Of a stretch of 64,000 nt of DNA, positions 29,975-43,012 are shown piece by piece. Made by a program: the position numbers and the translations under genes. The first letter of the stretch is position 1; every line of letters begins with the position of its first letter. The stretch comes from Pseudomonas lalucatii (GTDB lineage Bacteria; Pseudomonadota; Gammaproteobacteria; Pseudomonadales; Pseudomonadaceae): positions 930,001 through 994,000 of the forward strand of contig NZ_JADPMV010000002.1 of the NCBI RefSeq assembly GCF_018398425.1. Reading direction: 5' to 3'. The notes under the pieces are model-generated. The model made no database searches, was not told the origin of the DNA, and saw only the letters and a program-made list of their open reading frames with translations.

Positions 29975-30886
29975 GACCCGCGCGATGAAGCTGGCGGGGT
30001 TGATCACACGGCCATTTTTGCTGACTTCGAAGTGCACATGATAGCCGGTGGAACGACCGGTGCTGCCGACCTTGGCGATGGTCTGGCCGCGCTGCACCAG
30101 GTCGCCGACCTGGACCAGGTTACTGCGGTTGTGGGCGTAGAGGGTGACATAGCCGTCGGCATGGCTGATCTCCACCGTGTTGCCGTAGCCGGAACGACGC
30201 CCCGACGCCGTGACCACCCCGGCCGCCACCGCCACCACGTCACTGCCGGCCTTGGCGGCGAAGTCCACGCCCTTGTGCATGCTCAGGCGCCCGCTCAAGG
30301 GGTCGGTGCGCCGGCCGAACGGAGAAGAGATGTAGCCCTGCAGCACCGGGCGCCCGGCCAGGTACTCGGCCTCGTCGAGACGCCGCTCGGCCAGCAGCTG
30401 CTCCAGCACCTCGAGCTGCTGCTCGCGGCTGTCCAGACGCAGGGCCAAGTCATCCAGGGTGCTGATGAAGGGCGGCGGCGCATAGGCGGCGCCGCCGAGG
30501 ATTTCCTCCGGGCCGCCCTGGCCGACATCCAGGGAGAAGTCGAACTCGCTGGAGTCCAGCTCGGCCAGTTCGGTCAGGCGCTCGCCCAGGGCATCCAGGC
30601 GGGTCAGGCGCGCCTGCAACTCGGCGACATGGGCGGCGAAGGCGTCCAGCTGGCGCTGGGCATCGACGCGCACCGCACCGACCTCGGCGCGCTGGCGATC
30701 CAATGCCTCGGTGATCTGCGCGCTATCCTGCAGCCTGGGTGCCTGGGGCGCCCACCAGGCACCGACCGCCACCCCACTGCCGAGCGCGGCGACGACCAGT
30801 ACGGCCAGCGCCATCAGCAGCCAGTGTAAATCCAGGCTGAGCGAGCGCGCGGCGCCGTGGCGCCGACTGAGTAAGATGATTTGCAT
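29960..30886 (-). CDS. M23 family metallopeptidase (LytM-like) membrane protein
   Basis: The 308-residue protein has one N-terminal membrane helix (about 23-45), a coiled-coil region (about 55-110, 145-175) and a C-terminal M23 domain (about 195-300). The zinc ligands are in MHKGVDFAAKAGSDV (H..D), and YHVHFEVSKNGR supplies the HxH motif; YGNTVEISHADGYVTLYAHN lies between. All expected ligands are present, so a murein endopeptidase is plausible. It lies between dciA and secA, divergent from dciA by 81 bases. Its cell wall role is inferred from the family. Confidence 0.9.
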   Translation of the reverse strand: MQIILLSRRHGAARSLSLDLHWLLMALAVLVVAALGSGVAVGAWWAPQAPRLQDSAQITEALDRQRAEVGAVRVDAQRQLDAFAAHVAELQARLTRLDALGERLTELAELDSSEFDFSLDVGQGGPEEILGGAAYAPPPFISTLDDLALRLDSREQQLEVLEQLLAERRLDEAEYLAGRPVLQGYISSPFGRRTDPLSGRLSMHKGVDFAAKAGSDVVAVAAGVVTASGRRSGYGNTVEISHADGYVTLYAHNRSNLVQVGDLVQRGQTIAKVGSTGRSTGYHVHFEVSKNGRVINPASFIARVSGVE

Positions 30887-30967
30887 GGCTTCCCCTATAA
30901 GGTGGAGCCCAAGTCGGCAGCAGGGTTTCTGCTACCATGGCGGCTCCACAATTTCAGGCGTCCTGCC

Positions 30968-31420
30968 ATGACCTTTCGTCCCTTGCCGGCTCGAGCCCCC
31001 GCCGCGCTGCTGCGCGAGGCGAAGCCCTTGAAAGCGCTGTTCAATCAGGCGCAACGCCTCGATCACCTGCAGCGCTTGCTGGAGAGCCAGCTGCAACCCG
31101 CGGCCCGCGAGCACTGCCATGTGGCGTCGTGGCGCGAGGGTTGCCTGCTTCTTATCGTCACCGATGGCCACTGGGCCACCCGCTTGCGTTACCAGCAACG
31201 GCGCCTGCTCAGGCAGTTGCAGGCACTCGAAGAGTTCGCGACCTTAGCGAAAATCCTCTTCAAGGTGCAACCGCCGACCGCTGAAAGGCGTGCACCCCGT
31301 CGCACTATCAACCTGTCCGAGAGCGCCGCAGAGAATATTCAGGCCACCGCCGAGGGCATCAGCGACCCCAAGCTGCGCGCCGCCCTCGAGCGCCTGGCCA
31401 AGCACCGCGGCGCCGACTGA
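30968..31420 (+). CDS. dciA: DciA/DUF721 family replicative helicase loader
   Basis: The 150-residue protein has the DUF721 pattern: LLREAKPLKALFNQAQRLDHLQRLLESQL, HCHVASWREGCLLLIVTDGHWATRLRYQ and LRQLQALEEFATLAKILFKVQP. DUF721 proteins (DciA) load the DnaB helicase in most bacteria that lack DnaC/DnaI. The N-terminal half is the KH-like DnaB-binding region, and the last 50 residues look disordered. The start at MTFRPLPAR was chosen because conservation begins there. It is divergent from the M23 peptidase and convergent with lpxC. Confidence 0.85.
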   Translation: MTFRPLPARAPAALLREAKPLKALFNQAQRLDHLQRLLESQLQPAAREHCHVASWREGCLLLIVTDGHWATRLRYQQRRLLRQLQALEEFATLAKILFKVQPPTAERRAPRRTINLSESAAENIQATAEGISDPKLRAALERLAKHRGAD

Positions 31421-31455
31421 GCGCCGGCTCGCCGCCTTCCATCCCGACATCCGCG

Positions 31456-31487
31456 GCAAAAAAAGAGGCCACCCCGGGGGTGGCCTC
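31456..31487 (-). terminator. Intrinsic terminator of lpxC (end of the dcw cluster)
   Basis: An 11-bp perfect stem (GAGGCCACCCC and complement) with a single-base centre is followed on the minus strand by a run of seven T. It lies 27 bases after the lpxC stop. Confidence 0.9.
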
Positions 31488-31513
31488 GAATCAACAACGG
31501 AAGGAGGTGTCGC

Positions 31514-32461
<948 letters not shown>

Positions 32462-32537
32462 TCAACAATGGCCGGCGATGATAGCAGAACCGGCCTTTGC
32501 TGAACACCAATCACCCCAATACTCCTGATACATTCCA

Positions 32538-33722
32538 TCAATCGGCCTGGCGACGCAGGAAGGCCGGGATGTCCAGATAATCCAGGTCGTCCTGCGGGTT
32601 CATCTTGGCTGCTGCCGCGGCACCGCCATGGCTCTGGCGCTGCACGGTAGGCCGCTCGTAGTCCTTGTAGTTGACGCTCTGCTCGGCACGCGCCGGGGCC
32701 GCCTGGGGCGCCGCGCTGGCGGTGACCTGCACGGTGTTGTCGACCACCTTGACCGGCTTCTCGATGCGCGCACCCAGACCGGTGGCGACCACGGTGACGT
32801 GCAACTCGTCGCGCATGTCCGGATCGATCACGGTACCCACCTTGACGGTGGCGTGCTCGGAGGCGAACTGCTCGATGATGTTACCGACGTCCGAGTACTC
32901 ACCCAGGGACAGGTCGGGACCGGCGGTGATGTTGACCAGGATGCCGCGGGCACCCTGCAGGTTGACGTCTTCCAGCAGCGGGTTGCGGATCGCCGCCTCG
33001 GTGGCTTCGCGGGCGCGGTTCGGGCCGCTGGCGCAGCCGGTGCCCATCATCGCCATGCCCATCTCGCTCATGACCGTTTTCACGTCGGCGAAGTCGACGT
33101 TGATCATGCCCGGACGCTTGATGATGTCGGAGATGCCGCGCACCGCGCCGGCCAGCACGTCGTCCGCCTTGGCGAAGGCCGACAGCAGGCTGGCGTCCTT
33201 GCCGAGAATGGTCAGCAGCTTCTCGTTGGGGATGGTGATCAGCGAGTCGACGCTTTCCGACAGCGCACGGATGCCCTCGTCGGCGATCTGCATGCGCTTG
33301 CGGCCCTCGAACGGGAACGGCCGGGTGACCACCGCCACGGTGAGGATGCCCAGCTCCTTGGCCACTTCGGCGATCACCGGCGCGGCACCGGTGCCGGTGC
33401 CGCCGCCCATGCCGGTGGTGATGAACACCATGTCGGTGCCCTGCAGCACCTCGGCGATGCGCTCGCGATCTTCCAGCGCGGCCTGACGGCCGACCTCCGG
33501 ATTGGCGCCGGCGCCCAGGCCCTTGGTCACGCCCGGGCCGAGCTGCAGCACGGTGCGCGCACCGATGTTCTTCAGCGCCTGGGCATCGGTGTTGGCGCAG
33601 ATGAACTCGACGCCCTCGATGTTGTTCTTCGCCATGTGGTTGACCGCGTTGCCGCCGCCGCCACCCACGCCTATTACCTTGATGACCGCGCTTTGCGGGA
33701 CATTGTCTACGAGTTCGAACAT
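32538..33722 (-). CDS. ftsZ: Cell division protein FtsZ
   Basis: The 394-residue tubulin-like GTPase forms the Z ring. It has the G-loop signature GGGTGTGAAPVIAEVAKEL (about 105-123) and NVDFADVKTVM of the T7 loop, with the catalytic Asp. A Pro/Ala-rich linker (about 318-375) leads to the conserved C-terminal peptide LDYLDIPAFLRRQAD that binds FtsA and ZipA. It is preceded by ftsA with a 54-base gap and followed by lpxC after 112 bases, where an additional promoter is possible. Confidence 0.99.
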   Translation of the reverse strand: MFELVDNVPQSAVIKVIGVGGGGGNAVNHMAKNNIEGVEFICANTDAQALKNIGARTVLQLGPGVTKGLGAGANPEVGRQAALEDRERIAEVLQGTDMVFITTGMGGGTGTGAAPVIAEVAKELGILTVAVVTRPFPFEGRKRMQIADEGIRALSESVDSLITIPNEKLLTILGKDASLLSAFAKADDVLAGAVRGISDIIKRPGMINVDFADVKTVMSEMGMAMMGTGCASGPNRAREATEAAIRNPLLEDVNLQGARGILVNITAGPDLSLGEYSDVGNIIEQFASEHATVKVGTVIDPDMRDELHVTVVATGLGARIEKPVKVVDNTVQVTASAAPQAAPARAEQSVNYKDYERPTVQRQSHGGAAAAAKMNPQDDLDYLDIPAFLRRQAD

Positions 33723-33776
33723 TTTCCCTCTCCTTCCTGTTCTAGTTTTAACGCCTACTGCACACGCCGCTGTACA

Positions 33777-35024
33777 TCAGAAATTGCCCTGGACCCAGCG
33801 CTTCAGCCGTTCCAGTACCGGTGCCCTGGGTTCCTCGCCATAGCCGCCGACCGCCGACATGGAAATGCCGTCGGCCTGCTTCTGCAGGCCATAGAGCAGC
33901 AGGCCCACGCTGGTGGAATAAATCGGATTGCGTACCACGTCGGCCAGACCCTTGACGCCGTGGGGCAGGCCCAGGCGCACCGGCATATGGAAGATCTCCT
34001 CGGCCAGCTCGACCGCGCCTTCCATCTTCGCCGTGCCGCCGGTGAGCACGATGCCCGCCGGGATCAAATCCTCGTAGCCACTACGGCGCAGTTCCGCCTG
34101 GATCAGGGTGAACAGCTCGTCGTAGCGCGGCTCGACCACCTCGGCCAGGGACTGGCGCGACAGGTCCCGCGGCGGCCGGTCGCCGACGCTGGGCACCTTG
34201 ATGGTCTCGCCGGCGCCGGCCAGCTTGGCCAGGGCGCAGGCGTAGCGGATCTTGATTTCCTCGGCGTACTGGGTCGGCGTGCGCAGGGCCATGGCGATGT
34301 CGTTGGTCACCTGGTCGCCGGCGATCGGGATCACCGCGGTGTGGCGGATCGCCCCCTCGGTGAAGATGCAGATGTCGGTGGTGCCGCCGCCGATGTCGAC
34401 CAGGCACACGCCCAGCTCCTTCTCGTCGTCGGTGAGCACGGCATAGGCCGAGGCCAACTGCTCGAGGATGATGTCGTCGACCTCCAGGCCGCAGCGGCGC
34501 ACGCACTTCTCGACGTTCTGCGCCGCGTTCACCGCACAGGTGACCACATGCACCTTGGCCTCCAGGCGCACGCCGGACATGCCCAGGGGCTCGCGCACGC
34601 CCTCCTGGTTATCGATCACGTAGTCCTGCGGCAGGGTGTGCAGCACCCGCTGGTCGGCGGGAATGGCCACCGCCTGGGCGGCGTCGAGCACCCGCTCGAG
34701 GTCGGCCGGGCTGACCTCTCGATCGCGGATGGCGACGATGCCATGGCTGTTGAGGCTGCGGATATGGTTGCCGGCCACCCCGACGAAGGCCGAGTGGATG
34801 CGGCAGCCCGCCATCAGCTGGGCCTCCTCCACCGCGCGCTGGATCGACTGCACGGTGGACTCGATGTTCACCACCACGCCCTTCTTCAGGCCGCGCGAGG
34901 GGTGGGTACCGATACCGACGATTTCCAGCTGGCCATCGGCCGTGACCTCGCCCACCAGCGCCACCACCTTGGAGGTGCCGATGTCCAGGCCGACGATCAT
35001 CTTGCCGCTCTGCACGTTTGCCAT
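33777..35024 (-). CDS. ftsA: Cell division protein FtsA
   Basis: The 415-residue actin-like protein tethers FtsZ to the membrane. Phosphate loops are GLDIGTSKVVALVGE (about 12-26) and VCLVDIGGGTTDICIF, and IVLTGGTAKMEGAVELAEEIF contacts adenosine. The C-terminal amphipathic helix (VLERLKRWVQGNF) is the membrane target sequence. The ATG gives the canonical start MANVQSGKMIVGLDIG. It lies 20 bases after ftsQ. Confidence 0.98.
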   Translation of the reverse strand: MANVQSGKMIVGLDIGTSKVVALVGEVTADGQLEIVGIGTHPSRGLKKGVVVNIESTVQSIQRAVEEAQLMAGCRIHSAFVGVAGNHIRSLNSHGIVAIRDREVSPADLERVLDAAQAVAIPADQRVLHTLPQDYVIDNQEGVREPLGMSGVRLEAKVHVVTCAVNAAQNVEKCVRRCGLEVDDIILEQLASAYAVLTDDEKELGVCLVDIGGGTTDICIFTEGAIRHTAVIPIAGDQVTNDIAMALRTPTQYAEEIKIRYACALAKLAGAGETIKVPSVGDRPPRDLSRQSLAEVVEPRYDELFTLIQAELRRSGYEDLIPAGIVLTGGTAKMEGAVELAEEIFHMPVRLGLPHGVKGLADVVRNPIYSTSVGLLLYGLQKQADGISMSAVGGYGEEPRAPVLERLKRWVQGNF

Positions 35025-35044
35025 TTGTCCTGTCTTCTCCTGAT

Positions 35045-35902
35045 TCACTGCACGGCCACCTGGTCGGCCGCCGCGGGGGCGATCGGCTCGCGCCACGCCA
35101 CGGCCAGGCCGTTGGCGTAGCGCAGGTCGATGCGCGCGATATTCGTCTGTTGCGCCTTCAGCTCTTTGTCGTAGATGGCGCTGAAACGGCGGATCTTCTC
35201 CACCAGATGGTCGCGCCCGAGCAGCAGCTCGATGCCCTGGGCGGTGGACAGGAACCAGCTGCCGCGCTCGCGCAGCTCCAGGCGCGCCACCGAGAAGCCC
35301 ATCGGCCGCAGCATCTGGCTGAGCACCTGGTACTGCTGCATCACCTGCTGCTGCGCGCGCTTGGGCCCGTACAGCTGCGGCAGGTGCTCGTAGTGCGCCA
35401 GCTCGCGCGGGGCGAAGGCCTGGCCCTGGTTGTTGAGCAGCGCCTCGTCGCCCCAGCGAGCGATCGGCAGCTGTTCCTCGAGACGCACCAGCACCTGGTC
35501 CGGCCAGACCCGGCGCACCTCGGCGCTGGCGATCCAGGGCATCTGCTCCAGCTCGTGGCGCATGCCCAGCAGGTCGACGCTGAAGAAGCTGGCGCTGACG
35601 AAGGGCGCGATGCGCTGCTGCACCGCCTGCTGGCCGATATAGCTCAGGTCGCCCTCGACGCTGATCTTGGCGATCGGCCGGTCGGCATAGGGCAGCAGGC
35701 GCTGGGCCAGCTCGTAGGCAGCGAAACCGAGCAGCAACAGCAGCAGCGGCCAGGTGATGCGCTTGAGCAGAGCGAAACTGGGCTTGGGCAGGCGCGCGCC
35801 GATCGGCTCCTTGGCCACCAGGCGGCTGGCGCCGCGCGGCACAGCCTTGCCACGCAGGGGAATGCGTGGCGAGTCCGGCTGATGACGAAGGATGGCGCCC
35901 AT
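35045..35902 (-). CDS. ftsQ: Cell division protein FtsQ
   Basis: The 285-residue bitopic protein has a short basic cytoplasmic N-terminus, one TM helix (about 50-66, [17 protein letters not shown]) and a periplasmic POTRA domain (about 75-145: [22 protein letters not shown]). The beta domain follows and contains [25 protein letters not shown]. With FtsL and FtsB it signals to FtsWI. It starts 3 bases after the ddlB stop and sits before ftsA. Confidence 0.95.
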   Translation of the reverse strand: MGAILRHQPDSPRIPLRGKAVPRGASRLVAKEPIGARLPKPSFALLKRITWPLLLLLLGFAAYELAQRLLPYADRPIAKISVEGDLSYIGQQAVQQRIAPFVSASFFSVDLLGMRHELEQMPWIASAEVRRVWPDQVLVRLEEQLPIARWGDEALLNNQGQAFAPRELAHYEHLPQLYGPKRAQQQVMQQYQVLSQMLRPMGFSVARLELRERGSWFLSTAQGIELLLGRDHLVEKIRRFSAIYDKELKAQQTNIARIDLRYANGLAVAWREPIAPAAADQVAVQ

Positions 35903-35905
35903 GGC

Positions 35906-38290
<2,385 letters not shown>

Positions 38291-38298
<8 letters not shown>

Positions 38299-39361
38299 GG
38301 GCCACCTCCAGGCAGATCTCGACCACGTTGCGGGTGGCGTCGGGTTTGGCCAGGCGGCGCGCGGTGCGCGCCATGTCGTTCAATCGTTCGGGGTGCATCA
38401 GAACCTCGGTCAGCTGCGCGGCCAGCGTGGCGGCGTCAGTGGAGCGTTGCGGCAGCAGCACGGCGGCGCCTTCACGGGCGAGGTAGCCGGCGTTCTGCGT
38501 CTGGTGATCGTCGATGGCATGGGGCAGCGGCAGGAGGAACGAGGGCAGCCCGGCGGCGGCCAGTTCGCTCACGGTCAGGGCACCGGCGCGGCACACCACC
38601 AGGTCGGCCCAGGCGTAGGCCCGCGCCATGTCGCCGATGAAGGGCGCGACCTGCGCTTCGACGCCGGCGGCGCGATAACGTTCGCCGGTGACCTCGGCAT
38701 GTTGCTTGCCGGCCTGATGGAACACTTCCGGGCGCAGCTCCGCGCCGACCCGGGCCAGCGCCTCGGGCAGCAGCTTGTTGAGCGGCTCGGCGCCCAGGCT
38801 GCCGCCGAGGATCAGCAGGCGTGGACGGCGATTGCGCAAGGCCGCGCGCGGGGTCTCGAGGAACAGCTCCTCGCGTACCGGGTTGCCGGTGGTACGGCGC
38901 TTGGCGCTGCTGGCGAAGGTTTCCGGGAAGGCCTCGCAGACGCGGCTGGCGAACGGCACCAGGCTGCGGTTGGCGGTGCCGGCCACGGCGTTCTGCTCGT
39001 GAATGACCAGCGGCGCGCCACAGAGCCGGGCCGCCAGGCCGCCAGGGCCGGTGACGTAGCCGCCCATGCCGAGCACGCAGACCGGCTCCAGCTCGCGCAC
39101 CACCTTGCGCGCCTGCCACAGCGCCTTGAGCAGCTGCAGCGGCGCCTTGAGCAGGGACAGCCTGCCCTTGCCGCGCAGGCCCGAGACCTGGATCAGGTGC
39201 AGCGGCAGACCGGCCGCCGGCACCAGCTCGTTCTCGATGCCACGCGGCGTACCCAGCCAGTGCACGCGGTAGCCGCGCGCCTGGAACTCGCGGGCACAGG
39301 CCAACGCCGGGAACACGTGGCCGCCGGTGCCACCGGCCATGATCAGCACGTTACCGGGCAT
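38291..39361 (-). CDS. murG: UDP-GlcNAc:undecaprenyl-PP-MurNAc-pentapeptide GlcNAc transferase
   Basis: The 356-residue GT28 glycosyltransferase converts lipid I to lipid II on the inner face of the membrane. Its N-terminal G-loop is [16 protein letters not shown]; a second G-loop is in [18 protein letters not shown]. The UDP-GlcNAc site lies around [18 protein letters not shown]. It overlaps ftsW by 11 bases upstream and murC by 8 bases downstream. Confidence 0.97.
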
Positions 39362-40577
39362 GGGCCACCTCCGCGGAATCGTCCGCCTCGGCGAAGTCCG
39401 CCTCGTCGAACTCGACCTCGGCGCTGCCCGGCTGGGTGCGCCGCTCCCACTCGATGCGCAGCAGCAGCGCCAGGCTGACGCAGCAGATCACCAGAGAGCT
39501 GCCGCCGTAGCTGAGGAACGGCAGGGTCAGGCCCTTGGTCGGCAGCAGGCCGACGTTCACGCCGATATTGATCAGCACCTGGCCTATCCACAGGAAGGCC
39601 AGGCCATAGGCCACGTAGGCCGAGAAGAACTGCTTGGCCTTCTCCGCCCACAGGCCGATATACAGGGCACGCACGCTGACGAAGACGAACAGCGCCACTG
39701 TCACCAAAGCGCCGACCATACCCAGCTCCTCGGCCAGCACGGCGAAGACGAAGTCGGTGTGCGCCTCCGGCAGGTAGAACTGCTTCTGGATGCTGTTGCC
39801 CAGGCCGACGCCGAACCATTCGCCGCGACCGAAGGCGATCAGCGCCTGGCTCAGCTGGTAGCCGGCACCGTACTGGTCGGCCCAGGGATCGATGAAGTTG
39901 GTCAGGCGCTCCAGGCGATAGGCCTGGCTGGTCATCACCAGCACCCCGGCGGCCAGCACCCCGGCGGCCAGCGGGATGAAGCGCAACAGGTTGACCCCGC
40001 CGAGGAACAGCATGGCGATGGACGCCCCGACCAGCACCACGGTGGCGCCGAAGTCCGGCTCGGCCAGCAGCAGCATGGCCATGGGGCCCAGCACCAGCAG
40101 CGGCTTGAGGAAGCCGGTGAGCTTCTCGCGCACCTCGGCCTGACGGCGCACCAGATAGGCGGCGATGAACATCACGGTGAACAGCTTGGCCAGCTCGGAT
40201 GGCTGCAGGTTGAACAGGCCGAAGCCGATCCAGCGCTTGGCGCCGTTGACCTCGCGGCCGATGCCCGGCAGCAGCACCAGGACCAGCAGGACGAAGGCCA
40301 GCAGCAGCAGGCCGCCGCTGAAGCGCTGCCACAGGGCCATGGGAATGCTCAGGGTAGCGAGGGCCGCGGTCACCCCGATCGCCAGGTAGATCAGGTGGCG
40401 CACCATGTAGTAGAACGGGTTGCCGGTCGAGGCCGCGGCCACTTCCGAGGACGCCGAGGCGATCATCACCAGGCCCAGGCCGAGCAGCGCCAGGCAGCCG
40501 GCCAGCAGCGGGAAGTCCAGGTCGATGCCGCGCCGCGTGCGCAGCGGCGAGGGGCCGGCGAGCAGTTGCCCGAGCAT
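39351..40577 (-). CDS. ftsW: Septal peptidoglycan polymerase FtsW (SEDS family)
   Basis: The product (408 residues) has ten predicted membrane helices. SEDS hallmarks include GREVNGAKRWIGFGLFNLQPSELAK (about 90-114), GRGEWFGVGLGNSIQKQFYLPEAHTDFVF and the PTKGLTLPFLSYGGSSL region. It polymerises lipid II at the septum with FtsI. ATG 40577 abuts the murD stop (TGATG); the GTG one codon earlier is equally plausible and has GGAGG 7 bases upstream. Some Pseudomonas genes named ftsW differ in the first 20 residues. Confidence 0.95.
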   Translation of the reverse strand: MLGQLLAGPSPLRTRRGIDLDFPLLAGCLALLGLGLVMIASASSEVAAASTGNPFYYMVRHLIYLAIGVTAALATLSIPMALWQRFSGGLLLLAFVLLVLVLLPGIGREVNGAKRWIGFGLFNLQPSELAKLFTVMFIAAYLVRRQAEVREKLTGFLKPLLVLGPMAMLLLAEPDFGATVVLVGASIAMLFLGGVNLLRFIPLAAGVLAAGVLVMTSQAYRLERLTNFIDPWADQYGAGYQLSQALIAFGRGEWFGVGLGNSIQKQFYLPEAHTDFVFAVLAEELGMVGALVTVALFVFVSVRALYIGLWAEKAKQFFSAYVAYGLAFLWIGQVLINIGVNVGLLPTKGLTLPFLSYGGSSLVICCVSLALLLRIEWERRTQPGSAEVEFDEADFAEADDSAEVAHAR

Positions 40578-41923
40578 CACTGCAAACCCTCCACGGCCTG
40601 GGCGAACAGGCGTCCGCGCTCTTCGAAGTTCTTGAACATGTCCAGGCTGGCGCAGGCCGGCGACAGCAGCACGGCATCGCCGGGCTCGGCCAGCTCGGCA
40701 CAGCGCTGCACCGCCTGCTCCAGGCTCTGCACGCGAATCAGCGGCACCGCGTCGCCCAGCGCCGCGGCCAGGCGCTCGGCGTCGCGGCCGAGCAGCAGCA
40801 CGGCGCGACAGTAGCGCGCCACGGGCGCGGCCAGGGCGGAGAAGTCGGCGCCCTTGCCGTCACCGCCGGCGATCAGCAGCAGCCGGCCGGCGACATCCGC
40901 GCCGAGACCCTCGATGGCGGCCAGGGCCGCGCCGACATTGGTGGCCTTGGAGTCGTCGTAGTACCCCACGCCGCGCAGCTCGCGCAGCCACTGGCAGCGA
41001 TGCGGCAGGCCGGCGAAGCGCTTGAGGGCGTCCAGCATCGGCGCCAGCGGCAGGCCGACGGCATGCCCCAGGGCCAGAGCGGCCAGGGCGTTGGACTGGT
41101 TGTGGGCGCCGCGAATCTTCAGCGCTGCGGTCGGCAGCAGGCGGTCGAACTGGTAGCCCAGGAACTTCTCGCCGTCCTCCTCGATCAGGCCGAAGCGCTT
41201 GAAGTCCGGCTTGCCCAGGCCGAAGCTCCAGCACGGCACCTGATCGGCGATCAGCGGCCGCGACAGCGGATCGTCGCGGTTCACCACCACCTGGCGCGCG
41301 CCGCGGAAGATGCGATGCTTGGCCAGGTGGTAATGCTGCAGATCGGCGTAGCGATCCATATGGTCTTCGCTGATGTTCAGGCAGGTGGCCACCTCGGCAT
41401 TGAGCTGCTCGGTGGTCTCCAGCTGGAAGCTGGACAGCTCCAGCACGTACAGCTCGACCTCCTCGTCCAGCAGGTCGAGGGCCGGGGTACCCAGGTTGCC
41501 ACCCACCGCGACGCGCTTGCCGGCCGCGGCCGCCATCTCGCCGACCAGGGTGGTCACGGTGCTCTTGGCGTTGGAGCCGGTGATGGCGACGATCGGCGCC
41601 TTGGCATGGCGGGCAAACAGATCGATGTCCCCGGACAGTTTCACCCCGCGGGCCGCAGCCGCCTGCAGCGCCGGGGTGGCGACGGCCAGGCCGGGGCTGA
41701 CCAGCAGTTCGCTGGCCCGGCAGAGGAAGTCCACGTCGAGCTCGCCGCAGCGCACCTCCACCTGCGGGAACTGCTCACGCAGGGTGGCCAGTTCCGGCGG
41801 GTTCGCCCGCGTATCGACCACGGCGAAGCGCATGCCCTGCCGCGCCAGGAAGCGCACCAGGGACATGCCGCTCTTGCCGAGGCCGACAACGATGCGGAAC
41901 TGGTCGGAAGCGATCAACGACAC
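40577..41923 (-). CDS. murD: UDP-N-acetylmuramoyl-L-alanine-D-glutamate ligase
   Basis: The 448-residue Mur ligase adds D-Glu. It has the N-terminal VGLGKSGMSLVRFLARQG, ATP loop ITGSNAKSTVTTLVGEM (Asn-Ala in place of the usual Asn-Gly, as known for pseudomonads), and GVGYYDDSKATNVGAALAA. It lies 6 bases downstream of mraY and overlaps the start of ftsW. Confidence 0.96.
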   Translation of the reverse strand: MSLIASDQFRIVVGLGKSGMSLVRFLARQGMRFAVVDTRANPPELATLREQFPQVEVRCGELDVDFLCRASELLVSPGLAVATPALQAAAARGVKLSGDIDLFARHAKAPIVAITGSNAKSTVTTLVGEMAAAAGKRVAVGGNLGTPALDLLDEEVELYVLELSSFQLETTEQLNAEVATCLNISEDHMDRYADLQHYHLAKHRIFRGARQVVVNRDDPLSRPLIADQVPCWSFGLGKPDFKRFGLIEEDGEKFLGYQFDRLLPTAALKIRGAHNQSNALAALALGHAVGLPLAPMLDALKRFAGLPHRCQWLRELRGVGYYDDSKATNVGAALAAIEGLGADVAGRLLLIAGGDGKGADFSALAAPVARYCRAVLLLGRDAERLAAALGDAVPLIRVQSLEQAVQRCAELAEPGDAVLLSPACASLDMFKNFEERGRLFAQAVEGLQ

Positions 41924-41929
41924 TGTCTA

Positions 41930-43012
41930 TTACCTCAGTTTCAGGGTGGCCAGGCCGATCAGCACCAGGATTACGGTGATGATCCAGAAACGCACGATCA
42001 CCCGTGGCTCGGGCCAGCCTTTCAATTCGAAATGGTGGTGAATCGGCGCCATGCGGAACACCCGCTTGCCGGTCAGCTTGAAGGACGCCACCTGGATGAT
42101 CACCGACAGGGTCTCCATGACGAACACCCCGCCCATGATGAACAGCACCACTTCCTGACGGACGATCACGGCGATGGTGCCGAGGGCGGCGCCCAGGGCC
42201 AGGGCGCCGACGTCGCCCATGAACACCTGGGCCGGGTAGGTGTTGAACCAGAGGAAACCCAGGCCGGCGCCGACCAGTGCGGCGCAGAACACGATCAGCT
42301 CGCCGGCGCCGGGCACATAGGGGATGAACAGGTATTCGGCGAACTTCACGTTGCCCGACAGGTAGCAGAAGATGCCCAGGGCGCCGCCGACCATCACGGT
42401 GGGCAGGATCGCCAGGCCATCCAGGCCGTCGGTCAGGTTGACCGCGTTGCTCGAACCGACGATGACCAGGTAGGTCAGCACCACGAAGCCCGCGCCCAGG
42501 GGGATGCTGACGTCCTTGAGCAGGGGCAGGATCAGGGTGGTCTCCACCGGGCTCTGTGCAGTCAGATAGAGGAAGACGGCCGCGCCCAGGCCGAACACCG
42601 ACTGCCAGAAATACTTCCAGCGGCTCGGCAGGCCGCGGGAGTTCTTCTCGATCACCTTGCGGTAATCGTCGACCCAGCCGATGGCGCCGAACAGCAGCGT
42701 CACTGCCAGCACCACCCACACGTAGCGGTTGGACAGGTCGGCCCAGAGCAGGGTGCTGATGGCGATGGCCGAGAGGATCAGGGCGCCGCCCATGGTCGGC
42801 GTGCCCTTCTTCGACAGGTGCGACTGCGGGCCGTCATGGCGCACCGCCTGACCGATCTGGCGGATCTGCAGGGTGCGGATCATCCAGGGGCCCAGCCACA
42901 GCGCCAGCGCCAGGGCGGTCAATACGCCGAGAATGCCGCGCAGTGTCAGGTACTGGAACACGGCGAAACCCTTGTGGAACTGTTGCAGGTACTCCGCCAG
43001 CAGCAGCAGCAT
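41930..43012 (-). CDS. mraY: Phospho-MurNAc-pentapeptide translocase
   Basis: The 360-residue, ten-helix enzyme transfers phospho-MurNAc-pentapeptide to undecaprenyl phosphate, giving lipid [11 protein letters not shown] (about 75-84), [17 protein letters not shown] with the Asp pair, [11 protein letters not shown] with the catalytic Asp, and [13 protein letters not shown] are hallmark motifs. Its start directly abuts the murF stop. Confidence 0.98.
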   Translation of the reverse strand: MLLLLAEYLQQFHKGFAVFQYLTLRGILGVLTALALALWLGPWMIRTLQIRQIGQAVRHDGPQSHLSKKGTPTMGGALILSAIAISTLLWADLSNRYVWVVLAVTLLFGAIGWVDDYRKVIEKNSRGLPSRWKYFWQSVFGLGAAVFLYLTAQSPVETTLILPLLKDVSIPLGAGFVVLTYLVIVGSSNAVNLTDGLDGLAILPTVMVGGALGIFCYLSGNVKFAEYLFIPYVPGAGELIVFCAALVGAGLGFLWFNTYPAQVFMGDVGALALGAALGTIAVIVRQEVVLFIMGGVFVMETLSVIIQVASFKLTGKRVFRMAPIHHHFELKGWPEPRVIVRFWIITVILVLIGLATLKLR